43,014 nt of DNA, taken from NCBI GenBank assembly GCA_002842215.1, contig PHCC01000018.1, positions 166,597 to 209,610 on the forward strand, read 5' to 3'. Each line of letters opens with the position of its first letter. Within the stretch, counting starts at the first letter, position 1. Below the pieces are notes generated by a model. It was not told the DNA's origin and did not search any database. It saw only the letters and a list, made by a program, of their open reading frames with translations. A program made the translations under genes and the position numbers. Below, in pieces: positions 7,396-15,531 of the stretch. The DNA comes from Betaproteobacteria bacterium HGW-Betaproteobacteria-9 (GTDB lineage: Bacteria; Pseudomonadota; Gammaproteobacteria; Burkholderiales; Burkholderiaceae_C).

Positions 7396-8256
7396 TCAAA
7401 GCCGTCCCATGCGGCCGCTCTGGAAGTCGGCGAACGCCTGGTGGATTTCCGCCTCGCTGTTCATCACGAACGGCCCGTAGCCCACCACGGGTTCGTCGAT
7501 GGGTTCACCGGCCAGCCAGAGCAGGGTGGTGTCGGTCACGGCGGTGAGCGTCACCCCCTCGCCCGCGCGCTCGTAGACGATCATCTCGGCGTCGGTGGCT
7601 TCGGCGCCGTCCTGCGTTTTCACCCGGCCCCTGAGCACCAGCGGCACGGTGGTGTGGCCTTCGGGGGCCGGCAGGGTCACGCTGTGGCCGGCTGTGATTT
7701 GCACGTCCCACACCTGCATGGGCGTGAAGGTCCTGGCCGGGCCTTGTGAGCCCAGCAGCTCGCCAGCGATCAGACGGGCGGTTCCTGCGCCACCGGGCAG
7801 TTGAACGGTCGGCGTCTGCTCGGCGGTGATGCCCTGGTAGCCGGGTGGCGCCATCTTGTCGCGCGCCGGCAGGTTGACCCAGAGCTGCACCATCTGGAAC
7901 GGCCCGCCGCTGCGGCCGAAGGCTTCGCTGTGGAACTCCTCGTGCACGATGCCGGCGGCGGCCGTCATCCACTGCACGTCACCGGGGCCGATGGTGCCGC
8001 CCGCGCCGGTCGAGTCGCGGTGCGAGACCTCGCCGTCGTAGACGATGGTCACGGTTTCGAAACCGCGGTGCGGGTGGGCGCCGACGCCGCGGCGCTTCGT
8101 CGTCGGGTCGAAGGTGGTGGGGCCGCCGAAGTCGAGCAGCAGAAAGGGTGAGAACGCGCGCGGGTTGTCGTCGTACGAAAAGATGCTGCGCACCGGAAAA
8201 CCGTCGCCGACCCAATGGCCGTGCGGGTTGCGCTGGATGTGGGACACGGATTTCAT
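7396..8256 (-). CDS. Pirin family protein (upstream copy)
   Basis: This 286-residue bicupin starts at MKSVSHIQRN behind AGGAGACCCC. The metal-site motif is HPHRGFETVTIVYDGEVSHRDSTG, with WMTAAAGIVHEEFHSE completing the site. It is the first gene of a two-gene pirin unit and diverges from the RlmN-like gene across 100 bp. As for its neighbour, activity is unproven; a quercetinase-like or redox-sensing role is only what is known for some family members. Confidence 0.9.
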   Translation of the reverse strand: MKSVSHIQRNPHGHWVGDGFPVRSIFSYDDNPRAFSPFLLLDFGGPTTFDPTTKRRGVGAHPHRGFETVTIVYDGEVSHRDSTGAGGTIGPGDVQWMTAAAGIVHEEFHSEAFGRSGGPFQMVQLWVNLPARDKMAPPGYQGITAEQTPTVQLPGGAGTARLIAGELLGSQGPARTFTPMQVWDVQITAGHSVTLPAPEGHTTVPLVLRGRVKTQDGAEATDAEMIVYERAGEGVTLTAVTDTTLLWLAGEPIDEPVVGYGPFVMNSEAEIHQAFADFQSGRMGRL

Positions 8257-8356
8257 CGTGGGGTCTCCTGAGGAAGCGCATTGTCCGCCGCGGCGGCGGA
8301 TTCTTCCACCGACGTGGGCATGGTGCTTGTGGTACTTGCTGGGACAATCACCCTCT

Positions 8357-9388
8357 ATGCGCATCGAACACCTGCGCGAGCGCCTGCGCGCGCTCGGCGC
8401 CAACCCCCGCCATCAGCAGCGCGTGCTGCGCCTGTGGAGCCTGGCCCTGGCGCAGACCAGCGGCCGGCGCCAGGTCGAACATTTCCTGCCGTCCGCATTG
8501 GTGGCCGAGTTGCCGGCCATCGCCGACGAGCTGGCTTCGCTGGCGCGACTCGAATCACAACACCCGGGCGAAGACGGCTCGGCGCGCCTGCTGGTGAAAC
8601 TGGGCGACGGCCAGATGGTCGAGACCGTGCTGCTGCCGCGCGACGGCGTCTGCGTCTCGACCCAGATCGGTTGCGCGGTGGGCTGTGTGTTCTGCATGAC
8701 CGGCACCACCGGCCTGATCCGCCAGGTGGGCAGCGCCGAGATCGTGGCGCAGGTGGCGCTGGCGCGCAGCCTGCGGCCGGTGAAGAAAGTGGTGTTCATG
8801 GGCATGGGCGAGCCCGCGCACAACCTCGACAACGTGCTCGAAGCGATCGACCTGCTGGGCACGGTGGGCAACATCGGCCACAAGAACCTGGTGTTCTCCA
8901 CCGTCGGCGACCCGCGTGTGTTCGAGGCGCTGCCGCGGGGCCGCGTGAAACCGGCGCTCGCGCTCTCGCTGCACACCACGCGGGCTGATCTGCGCGAGCG
9001 GCTGCTGCCGCGCGCACCGCGCATCACGCCCGAAGCGCTGGTGGAGGCCGGCGAGGTCTACGCCCGCGCGACCGACTACCCCATTCAATACCAGTGGACG
9101 CTGCTCGACGGCATCAACGACACGGACGAAGAACTCGACGGCATCGTGCGCCTGCTCACCGGCAAATACGCGATCCTCAACATGATCCCGTTCAACACCG
9201 TCGAGGGCATGCCCTACCAGCGCCCGAGCTGGGAAAAGGCGGCCGACATCGCGCGCCGCCTGCACCGCCGCGGCATCCTGACCAAGCTGCGCCAGTCGGC
9301 CGGGCAGGATGTGGACGGTGGCTGCGGCCAGCTGCGCGCGCGGGCAGAGAAGCCGGCGCGGCGGGTGATTTCGGTCAACGCGGTCTGA
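8357..9388 (+). CDS. RlmN/Cfr-type radical SAM RNA methyltransferase (paralogue)
   Basis: This 343-residue protein has the radical SAM cluster motif C106-xxx-C110-xx-C113 (CAVGCVFC), FMGMGEP and SLHTT. It also has both cysteines specific to the RlmN/Cfr mechanism: C99, before the cluster, and C323, in GQDVDGGCGQLR. These correspond to E. coli C118 and C355. RlmN methylates C2 of A2503 in 23S rRNA and A37 of some tRNAs. The N-terminal region is shorter and different from housekeeping RlmN, and the gene is not in the usual RlmN context. It may be a second family member with another target. The start at 8357 has no clear Shine-Dalgarno sequence. Confidence 0.85.
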   Translation: MRIEHLRERLRALGANPRHQQRVLRLWSLALAQTSGRRQVEHFLPSALVAELPAIADELASLARLESQHPGEDGSARLLVKLGDGQMVETVLLPRDGVCVSTQIGCAVGCVFCMTGTTGLIRQVGSAEIVAQVALARSLRPVKKVVFMGMGEPAHNLDNVLEAIDLLGTVGNIGHKNLVFSTVGDPRVFEALPRGRVKPALALSLHTTRADLRERLLPRAPRITPEALVEAGEVYARATDYPIQYQWTLLDGINDTDEELDGIVRLLTGKYAILNMIPFNTVEGMPYQRPSWEKAADIARRLHRRGILTKLRQSAGQDVDGGCGQLRARAEKPARRVISVNAV

Positions 9389-9413
9389 CCATCACGCCCC
9401 AGCGACCGGCGGC

Positions 9414-10715
9414 TCAGCCCGCCAGCGTCATCGGGCAGGAACTGGTCTTGACGCGCACCGTGGTCGGCCGCACTTCGTAGGACACCGGGCACTCGTCCAG
9501 CCCCGCGCCCTGGCGCCGTGCCACCACTTTGGCGGCGATGGTGGCGGCCTGGCGGGCTATGGGTTCGATGTAGCGGCTGGCCTGGCCGTCGATGGTGATG
9601 CAGTCGCCCAGCGCGTGGATGCGGGGGTGGCTGGTGGTCAGGGTCTCGCCATGCACCGCAATGCCGTTGGCCCAGGCCAGCCCGGCGCTGGTGGCCAGGC
9701 GGTTGGGCGTGACCAGGCCGGTGGCGGCGATCACCTGGTCGGCCAGCAGCGCCTCGCCGTTGCTCAGGCGCAGGCGCTTCTGGTCGCCTTCGCTGGCCAT
9801 GGCGTCCACGCTCGCGCCGCCGATGAAGCGGATGGGCAGGTCCTTCCAGGCGGCCAGCGCGGTGCTGCCGGCGGCCTGTTCGCCCCAGCGCGCCAGCGGC
9901 TCGGGCATCGGGTCGATCAGGGTGATGCGGCAACCCACGAGCGCCAGGTCGTTGGCCAGCTCGCTGCCGATCAGGCCCGCGCCGACGATGGCCACGCGCG
10001 GCGCCACGCCCTCGGGCAGCACCCCGGCATCGGGCAGGCCCAGACTCTGGCGCAGGCGCAGGTAGGCGTCGAGGTGGTTGATGCGCCAGCACAGTTCGGC
10101 CGGCAGCGTGGGCGGCAGCGCCACCTGCGCGCCGTGCGCCAGCACCAGCTCAGAAAACGGCACGGTGCCGCGCGTGGTGGTCAGCGTCAGCGCGCGGGGG
10201 TTGATGAGCGTGGCCTGGGTCTGGGCCATCAGGCGCACACCCAGGCGTGCGGCGGCCTGGGCGCCGGTCTCGCGCACCAGGGTGCTGGCCGGCAGGCGCT
10301 TGGCCAGCGCCACCGACAGCAGGGGTTTGTCGTACACGTCGGCCGCGCAGCCGCTCACCAGGGTGATGGGCAACTGTTCGTCCAGCGCGCGCAGCGCCTC
10401 GGCCATGGCCCAGCCGGCCCGGCCACCGCCGACGATGACCACGCCGGGCACGGCCTTGCCGCCGGCTCTGGGCGCTGCGAGCGCCGGCCGCGCAGCCGCC
10501 GGGTTGCGCGAGGGCGGCGTGTAGGGGGAGAAGTCGGCCTTGGTCACCCGGCACAGCGGGCACTCCCAGTCGTCGGGAATGTCGGCGTAACGCGTGCCGG
10601 GGGCCAGCCCGCTGTCGGGGTCGCCCTTGGCCTCGTCGTAGATCCAGCCGCAGGCGTTGCAAATGAACTGCTTGAACGGTGCGTCTTCGGCGGAGGGGGT
10701 GACGGCGGGGCTCAT
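9414..10715 (-). CDS. Rubredoxin-FAD/NAD-dependent oxidoreductase fusion
   Basis: This 433-residue fusion carries an N-terminal rubredoxin with iron ligands C19, C22, C52 and C55 (FICNACGW and WECPLCRV). An Ala/Pro linker follows, then a rubredoxin-reductase-like flavoprotein with two Rossmann motifs ([10 protein letters not shown] and [10 protein letters not shown]) and the FAD-binding HALGDC motif near the C-terminus. It would pass electrons from NAD(P)H through FAD to its own iron centre and on to a partner oxidoreductase, probably the flavoprotein encoded just upstream. The start at 10715 has GGAGAG at good spacing. An ATG at 10739, overlapping the upstream stop, is an alternative. Last gene of the four-gene operon. 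Confidence 0.88.
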   Translation of the reverse strand: MSPAVTPSAEDAPFKQFICNACGWIYDEAKGDPDSGLAPGTRYADIPDDWECPLCRVTKADFSPYTPPSRNPAAARPALAAPRAGGKAVPGVVIVGGGRAGWAMAEALRALDEQLPITLVSGCAADVYDKPLLSVALAKRLPASTLVRETGAQAAARLGVRLMAQTQATLINPRALTLTTTRGTVPFSELVLAHGAQVALPPTLPAELCWRINHLDAYLRLRQSLGLPDAGVLPEGVAPRVAIVGAGLIGSELANDLALVGCRITLIDPMPEPLARWGEQAAGSTALAAWKDLPIRFIGGASVDAMASEGDQKRLRLSNGEALLADQVIAATGLVTPNRLATSAGLAWANGIAVHGETLTTSHPRIHALGDCITIDGQASRYIEPIARQAATIAAKVVARRQGAGLDECPVSYEVRPTTVRVKTSSCPMTLAG

Positions 10716-10738
10716 GGGTGGCTCTCCGGGCAAGTTCA

Positions 10739-11863
10739 TCAGGCGGGCAGCGTCTCGGCGCACAGGTCGGCGGCCTGCTTGCGCAGGTGCTTGATGGCCG
10801 GCGTCACGATGGCCACGAACTGCGCCTCGCGCACGCGGCGCTGCACATCCGAACACATCAGGTAGCCACGTGCGCCCTGGTGCATGAGCGCCGCGTTGGC
10901 GGCACGCAAAGACAGCTCGCCACCGGCCAGGCGCGCGTTGACCACGTCCAGGTAGAAGGCGTCGGAGGGGTCGTACGGGGTCTCGCAGAGCTTGACGACT
11001 GTGCCCACCAGGTCGTCCAGCTCGGCCTGCAGCTGGTCTGGCCGGTCGTCCAGGAACTGGTTCACGTGGCCGAGCTGGTCTTCCACCTTCCACATGCTGT
11101 CGATGGCGCCCTGGATGATGCCGGCTGCGATGCCGCACTGCAGCAGCAGGAAGGCGCCGCGGATGCGCTTGAGGTAGGGCAGGCAGGGGTTGGCCAGCAT
11201 CTCGCTGGCGCCGATGAACACGTCCTTGCACTGCACGGCGAAGGTGGCCGTGCCTTCCATGCCCGAGAACTTGGGGCAGTGCTTGAGTGTCACGCCCGGT
11301 GCGTTGCACGGCAGCATGAACATGATCTCGGGCGCCCCCTCCACCGTGGCCACGGTGCCCAGGCTGTGCTCGGGCGCCAGGTTGCTGACCCAGGGCAGGG
11401 TACCGTTGATGAGGTAACCGCCTTCGACCGGTGTGCCCTTGAGCAGGATCTTCTCGATGCCGGCAAAACCCTTCATCGGGTTCGACATGCCGGTGGCCCC
11501 GATGATCTCGCCGGCCAGGTGGCGCTGCAGGCGCTCGCCATTCATGGCCGGGTTTTCGGAGCCGAACAGGTACAGCGCCGACACGGCCTGCTGCCACATC
11601 AGGAACGACGAAGCGCCGCAGACCTTGCCCACCTCGGCCATGGCGAGGATGGCCGTGACGTAGTTGCCCGGTTGGCCCGGTTGATCGATATGGGCGCTCA
11701 TGGCACCCATCTTGGCCAGCTGCTGGATCAGGTCGATGGGGTAGGCGCCTTCATCAATGGCCTGGGCACGCGCAGCCAGCGGGCCCTGGGCGATGGCGCG
11801 CACGGCGTCGATGAGGTCCACGGGTTGGGCAGCGAGTTCGGGGGGCAGGTCGGCGGGGTTCAT
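10739..11863 (-). CDS. Acyl-CoA dehydrogenase-family flavoprotein
   Basis: This 374-residue protein has the acyl-CoA dehydrogenase fold. Recognisable parts are the middle-domain [14 protein letters not shown] and [12 protein letters not shown], and the helical C-terminal domain with [23 protein letters not shown]. The start at 11863 follows TGGAGCTCTT. Placed between an OsmC-like protein, a rhodanese and a rubredoxin reductase, it is more likely a desulfurisation-type or other flavin oxidoreductase (compare SfnB/DszC-like members of this fold) than a fatty-acid beta-oxidation enzyme. That is inference from context. No thiolase, hydratase or CoA ligase gene is nearby. Confidence 0.8.
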   Translation of the reverse strand: MNPADLPPELAAQPVDLIDAVRAIAQGPLAARAQAIDEGAYPIDLIQQLAKMGAMSAHIDQPGQPGNYVTAILAMAEVGKVCGASSFLMWQQAVSALYLFGSENPAMNGERLQRHLAGEIIGATGMSNPMKGFAGIEKILLKGTPVEGGYLINGTLPWVSNLAPEHSLGTVATVEGAPEIMFMLPCNAPGVTLKHCPKFSGMEGTATFAVQCKDVFIGASEMLANPCLPYLKRIRGAFLLLQCGIAAGIIQGAIDSMWKVEDQLGHVNQFLDDRPDQLQAELDDLVGTVVKLCETPYDPSDAFYLDVVNARLAGGELSLRAANAALMHQGARGYLMCSDVQRRVREAQFVAIVTPAIKHLRKQAADLCAETLPA

Positions 11864-11879
11864 AAGAGCTCCAGAGTGG

Positions 11880-11960
11880 GTGAGCCCTTCGACAGGCTCG
11901 GGATGAACGGGAGGCCCCGCTCCCTCTCCCGCATGCGGGAGAGGGCCGAGGTGAGGGGGC
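11880..11960. repeat. Two dispersed palindromic repeats between operon genes
   Basis: The first is built on CCCTTCGACAGGCTCGGG followed by GAACGGGAGG. The second is built on CTCTCCCGCATGCGGGAGAG, a perfect 20-bp palindrome followed by GGCCGAGGTGAGGGGGC. Both resemble repeat units scattered in many Burkholderiales genomes. They fill the gap between the OsmC-like and dehydrogenase genes and may act as mRNA-stabilising hairpins. Confidence 0.6.
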
Positions 11961-11962
11961 AT

Positions 11963-12532
11963 TCAAGCCATCGAAATTTCAAACGGAATCGGGTTGCGCA
12001 TGGTGTTGGCCACGGGCGAATAGAAGTTGGCGTGCTGCACGATCTGATCCAGCACCTCACGCGGCGCGTCGCCCTCCACCAGCACCTTCACACGGATCGC
12101 CTGAAAGCCCATCTGCGGCGGCGTCATCTGCAGCGCGCCACCGGCGCCCCAAGCGGCCGGGTTGCCGATGTCGCCTTCGAGGAAGACCTCCAGCTTGCTC
12201 AGCTTCACGCCCTTCCAGGTGGCCACCGCGGTCACGCCCACGGCAATGCAGCCGCCCAGGCCCGAGAGCACGATCTCGCCGGGGGCGGGCGCCGTGTCTT
12301 CGCCGAACAGGTGCAACGGCTCGTCCACCACCACCACGTGCTTCTCGCCCACGTGCGACAGCGAGCGGTACTGCCCCTCCATCACGGTGTGGACCTTGTT
12401 GGTGCCGCGCCGGGCCGGGTTGGCCTTGCCGCCGGCGGCAAAGTCGGCCAGGCCCTTGGCGTCGATGGGTCGCAAGTAGGCTTTGACGGTGGTCACGGGG
12501 GCGGTGGGTTCGAGGGTGTCGGTGGAAGACAT
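11963..12532 (-). CDS. OsmC/Ohr-family protein
   Basis: This 189-residue OsmC-fold protein has one conserved cysteine, C95, in SGLGGCIAVGV. The second cysteine that completes the peroxidase site in OsmC and Ohr is absent: the matching stretch reads QHANFYSPVANT. Classic organic-peroxide reductase activity is therefore doubtful, and a persulfide or thiol-handling role next to the rhodanese is a reasonable guess. The start at 12532 (MSSTDTLEP) is preceded by AGGAAACCCC. It is the second gene of the rhodanese operon, 44 bp downstream of the rhodanese stop. Confidence 0.85.
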   Translation of the reverse strand: MSSTDTLEPTAPVTTVKAYLRPIDAKGLADFAAGGKANPARRGTNKVHTVMEGQYRSLSHVGEKHVVVVDEPLHLFGEDTAPAPGEIVLSGLGGCIAVGVTAVATWKGVKLSKLEVFLEGDIGNPAAWGAGGALQMTPPQMGFQAIRVKVLVEGDAPREVLDQIVQHANFYSPVANTMRNPIPFEISMA

Positions 12533-12576
12533 GGGGTTTCCTGATGGATTGAAAAAACGGGGTTTAAAAAAAGGAA

Positions 12577-13467
12577 TCAGGCCACCAGCGCCAGGCTGGC
12601 GGGCTTGCTGGACTTGACCACGGGCAGGCCGGTCTCGATGGGCAGGCTCTCGTCGCGCGACCACTCGTTCCACGAGCCGAAGTACATGCGCACGTCCGAG
12701 AACCCGGCCTGCTTGAGCGCGAGGAAGCTGTTGGAGGCGCGCGCGCCCTTGAAGCAATACAGGTAGACCGTGTCGTCCGGCGCGATGCCGGCGGTGGCGC
12801 ACTCGGCGCGCACCTCGTCGGGCGACTTGAACACCGGGCCCTGGGCCGAAGGCTTCATGAAGCGGTACCACTCCACCCACTTCGCGCCGGGCAGGCGGCC
12901 CTTGCGCGGCGCGAAGTCCTTGCCGTAGGGCGAAGAGCTGTCGCCGATCCACTCGTCCACATCGCGCACGTCCAGCAACACGGTGTCGGTGCCCAGCGCG
13001 GCCATCACATCGGCCTGCGTCAGCATCACGTCGCTCATCGGCAGCTCGGGGAAGGTGGCGGGCACGGGCGTGGCCGCCGTGGTGGACACCGGCAGACCCG
13101 CCGCCTTCCAGGCGCTGAAGCCGCCGTTGAGCACCTTGATCTTGGGGTAGCCCATCCAGGTCAGCAGGTAGTAGCCGCGGCACGACTGGCCGTAGCCGCT
13201 GTTCATCGCGTCTTCGTAGAACACGGCGGTCTCGGCGCCTGAGAGGCCCGCCTTGCCCAGCGCGTCGGCAAAGGTGGCCTTGAGCGCCTGCAGGCCCTCG
13301 GGCGTGGAGGTGGCGAGAAAGGTGAACACCTCGCGCAGGTTCACCGCGCCGGGGATGTGGCCGGCGGCAAAGGTGTCGGCGTCGCGTGTGTCGATGACCA
13401 CCACCGGTTCGGCGGCTTGCAGCGTGGCGAGTTGATCGGGTGCGATCAGCGTGGCTTCAATGCTCAT
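12577..13467 (-). CDS. Rhodanese-type sulfurtransferase (two domains)
   Basis: This 296-residue tandem rhodanese has an N-terminal inactive-type domain (residues 8-130) and a C-terminal catalytic domain. The active-site cysteine is C238 in the loop CFKGAR, which fits the CxxGxR form found in thiosulfate sulfurtransferases. Such enzymes move sulfane sulfur from thiosulfate to cyanide or thiols. The start at 13467 follows AAGAGGTCCCC. It is the first gene of the operon behind the sigma-54 promoter at 13515-13530. A functional link with the cyanate genes 6 kb away (cyanide to thiocyanate or cyanate metabolism) is possible but unsupported beyond proximity. Confidence 0.9.
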   Translation of the reverse strand: MSIEATLIAPDQLATLQAAEPVVVIDTRDADTFAAGHIPGAVNLREVFTFLATSTPEGLQALKATFADALGKAGLSGAETAVFYEDAMNSGYGQSCRGYYLLTWMGYPKIKVLNGGFSAWKAAGLPVSTTAATPVPATFPELPMSDVMLTQADVMAALGTDTVLLDVRDVDEWIGDSSSPYGKDFAPRKGRLPGAKWVEWYRFMKPSAQGPVFKSPDEVRAECATAGIAPDDTVYLYCFKGARASNSFLALKQAGFSDVRMYFGSWNEWSRDESLPIETGLPVVKSSKPASLALVA

Positions 13468-13514
13468 GGGGACCTCTTGAAAAGGGCAAAGGCAGGATGG
13501 CCTGGATGCTCTTT

Positions 13515-13530
13515 TGCAACGGTCGTGCCA
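13515..13530 (-). promoter_or_regulatory. Consensus sigma-54 promoter of the rhodanese operon
   Basis: On the minus strand the sequence TGGCACG-ACCG-TTGCA is an exact match to the sigma-54 consensus with exact spacing. Transcription would begin near 13504, giving a leader of about 37 bases to the rhodanese start codon. Confidence 0.8.
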
Positions 13531-13629
13531 GCGCGGTGGGCGGGGAGGTCAACGTGTTTAAGCCGTTGATTTATATGAATTTATGGGGATTTTCTCGGGG
13601 AAACGTAGAGGTGTGATGCTGCTGGGTTT

Positions 13630-13664
13630 CGCCACTGTGTTGACACAATGTCAACACAGTGGCG
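13630..13664. promoter_or_regulatory. Perfect 35-bp palindrome, candidate enhancer site (UAS)
   Basis: Two perfect 16-bp arms, each ending in GTTGACA or its complement TGTCAAC, flank the spacer CAA. It lies 100-134 bp upstream of the -24 element of the sigma-54 promoter, the usual distance for a bacterial enhancer-binding protein site. The GAF-AAA+-Fis activator encoded at 18863-20497 is the likely binder. It is not followed by a T tract in a position expected for a terminator of any visible gene. Confidence 0.65.
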
Positions 13665-13896
13665 GGGCAGGTTGATTGCGGTGGGGTGGCCAGGGTGGGG
13701 GCAGCCTGTCGCGATGGGACTGGCTTTTGGGCTGAGGGCCTGTAGAGCAGCGGTTCCAGTCGGTGGTAACCACGCTCCTAACTCACGGTCTCTGGCGATT
13801 TGCAGTCATCCAGATATCTGCGACCTCCCTGGCTCGACGACCGGTTTCAGAGGTATTGGAGTTGCGCCCTATGGCTATCCCTTTTCCGAGTCTTCA
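13665..13896. other. Gene-free left edge of the island
   Basis: Between the palindrome and the stop codon of the PD-(D/E)XK gene no credible gene, tRNA or integrase site is visible. Composition shifts here from that of the rhodanese operon to the less GC-rich island. The exact insertion junction cannot be fixed from one sequence. Confidence 0.4.
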
Positions 13897-15234
13897 TCAG
13901 CGGCTGATGGACTGTATTTTCTCGATGAGTGCAGAAGTTTTCTCCGTCGCGCTCTTCACTCCTAAGCAAGACTCCTCGTGAAGTGTCATCCAGTTGACTC
14001 GACGCTTGTCTAAGCCACGCTTGTCGAAATGTTTACCAAGGATCGTTGCTGCTCGCAGCATCGGACTGCCTGGCTCGATGTCGGTCGCCCGCCAGTGCAG
14101 AGATATCCGGAAGCGAGGCGCTGCGGCGTGCTCTCGGCTGTTTTGATGTCGGATACGTAGCACGAGTGGCCAGTAACCCGCCTGCATGGGAGGTTGGCGC
14201 TCTGGTTCCAGGGGCATAGCACGTCTAAACCAGACGCGCCCGCTTTCTACCAGTTCGGGGTGTCCTTCCAAGAGCGGATAGGCCTCCGCCAGCTTTGTGA
14301 GGAGAAGCCGCATGTGCGACAAGCCCACCAGGCGGTTGAGAGCTCGTTGATGCTGAACGTAAAGACGGAACAGTTCATGCGACGAGCCGTCTCCGTCAAG
14401 GAGTCGCGTACTCCAGCTCTCCAGGACCCGAGCATTCGCGCGCGCGAACTTCAGGGCGTCCACTACAGCTGGATGCCGAATTGCGAGTTCACCGGCGAGC
14501 TTGCCTAGACGCTGATCTGTCGGATCCTCGTAGTCAGTTACTGCGCGGCAGAAGGAGAGTAGTAGACCTGAGCTTCTGTCACCCCGCTGTACCGCAGTTT
14601 GAGCACGCATCTCGACGTGGTTGAGCCAGGTGTAGTCCATACCGATCCACCGGTTGTCGAACGTCGTCGGAAGTTGACTGAAGTCGAGGTTGGGGTCGAG
14701 AGCGACGAAAGCCTTGGCGTAGTCCCTGAAGGCAGCCTTGTTGACGAGCACTCTGTTAGCTACATCAAGATATTTGGCAAGCTGGTCCCGACCGAAGGCC
14801 GCACCCGCCTTGATCTCGACCACGATCACCAGCCTGTTCGCAGGATCGACGATGACGAAATCCGGCCGGCTCGACTTGGGCAGGTCACCCGTCATCGTGT
14901 ACTCGCGATAGCACACCACTGACCCGTAGTCAGCCGCCAGGATGCGAGCAGGAGTCCAGCGCTGCACGAAATGCCAACTGTGGGAGTTCTTTCGCAGCCG
15001 ATCGCCTGGCTGCTCGTCGCTGCCAGCGCTGTACATCGCGAGCAGGAAGCTTCGGAACACGGCATCGCCTTGTCCGTGTCCCTCGCCTGCGTCCATCGCC
15101 CAGGCAAGTAGATCTGCAAGTTGAGTTTCGCGCGGCCGAATGAGCGTCAGCAAATCGTCTGAAGACCGACTCAGCTCAATGAGCTCGTACAAGTTTTTGT
15201 CAGAGCAGAAAGCCTGTAGATCGCTTGCGTTCAT
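13897..15234 (-). CDS. PD-(D/E)XK nuclease superfamily protein
   Basis: This 445-residue protein starts at MNASDLQAFC behind GAAGGG. The N-terminal portion resembles the PDDEXK_4-type family, with RETQLADLLAWAMDAGEGHGQG. A PD-(D/E)XK catalytic core is visible in RPDFVIVDP and VVEIKAGA, giving the D...ExK residues. The C-terminal half (about residues 230-445) is not recognised. Proteins of this kind occur in defence islands and as solitary restriction-like nucleases. It is 0.3 kb downstream of the AIPR gene in the same orientation. Function in phage resistance is inferred from context only. Confidence 0.75.
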   Translation of the reverse strand: MNASDLQAFCSDKNLYELIELSRSSDDLLTLIRPRETQLADLLAWAMDAGEGHGQGDAVFRSFLLAMYSAGSDEQPGDRLRKNSHSWHFVQRWTPARILAADYGSVVCYREYTMTGDLPKSSRPDFVIVDPANRLVIVVEIKAGAAFGRDQLAKYLDVANRVLVNKAAFRDYAKAFVALDPNLDFSQLPTTFDNRWIGMDYTWLNHVEMRAQTAVQRGDRSSGLLLSFCRAVTDYEDPTDQRLGKLAGELAIRHPAVVDALKFARANARVLESWSTRLLDGDGSSHELFRLYVQHQRALNRLVGLSHMRLLLTKLAEAYPLLEGHPELVESGRVWFRRAMPLEPERQPPMQAGYWPLVLRIRHQNSREHAAAPRFRISLHWRATDIEPGSPMLRAATILGKHFDKRGLDKRRVNWMTLHEESCLGVKSATEKTSALIEKIQSISR

Positions 15235-15460
15235 CTTTTTCCCTTCTATTTCGTGAGAAGTCTAGCCGCGCAGTCCGACCGGACGCGTTGGGAGCTGACG
15301 TTCGTGACCGGCGACTCTGGCCGAGAACGCCAGTTCACCGCTGCGTCAGGACGCAGCCGCCCGGCGATCTAGCCATTTCTACCAAAGGTCAGTTTCCGGG
15401 GACAACGCCGAAATCACACTTTCGGCCAGAAGCAGCCGTTGGTCAGACGGGAAAGCAGTC

Positions 15461-15531
15461 GCTCAACGTTGGAATTCAGCCGACCCTGGCCAGCGCAGCT
15501 GGCCAGGGTCGGCTGCAAACACGGGTTAGGC
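15461..15531 (-). mobile_element. attC-like integron recombination site abutting the AIPR gene
   Basis: Read on the minus strand this 71-bp segment begins with GCCTAAC (consensus RYYYAAC, containing the AIPR stop codon) and ends with GTTGAGC (consensus GTTRRRY). Between them lie perfect 18-bp arms around a 3-base loop. At the base of the stem one arm reads TTTGCAGCC against GGCTGAATT, leaving an unpaired G like the extrahelical base of attC sites. This is the layout of a gene-cassette attC. No second attC or integrase gene was found in the window, so an ordinary hairpin terminator remains possible. Confidence 0.5.

Noticed and set aside
11864..11962. N-terminal extension of the acyl-CoA-dehydrogenase-like protein
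   Set aside because: The extra 33 residues translate the dispersed palindromic repeats; the ATG at 11863 has a good ribosome-binding site.
13730..13790. tRNA-like text (GTAGAGCA, GGTTCC) near the left island edge
   Set aside because: It cannot be folded into a cloverleaf with an acceptor stem; no tRNA is supported.
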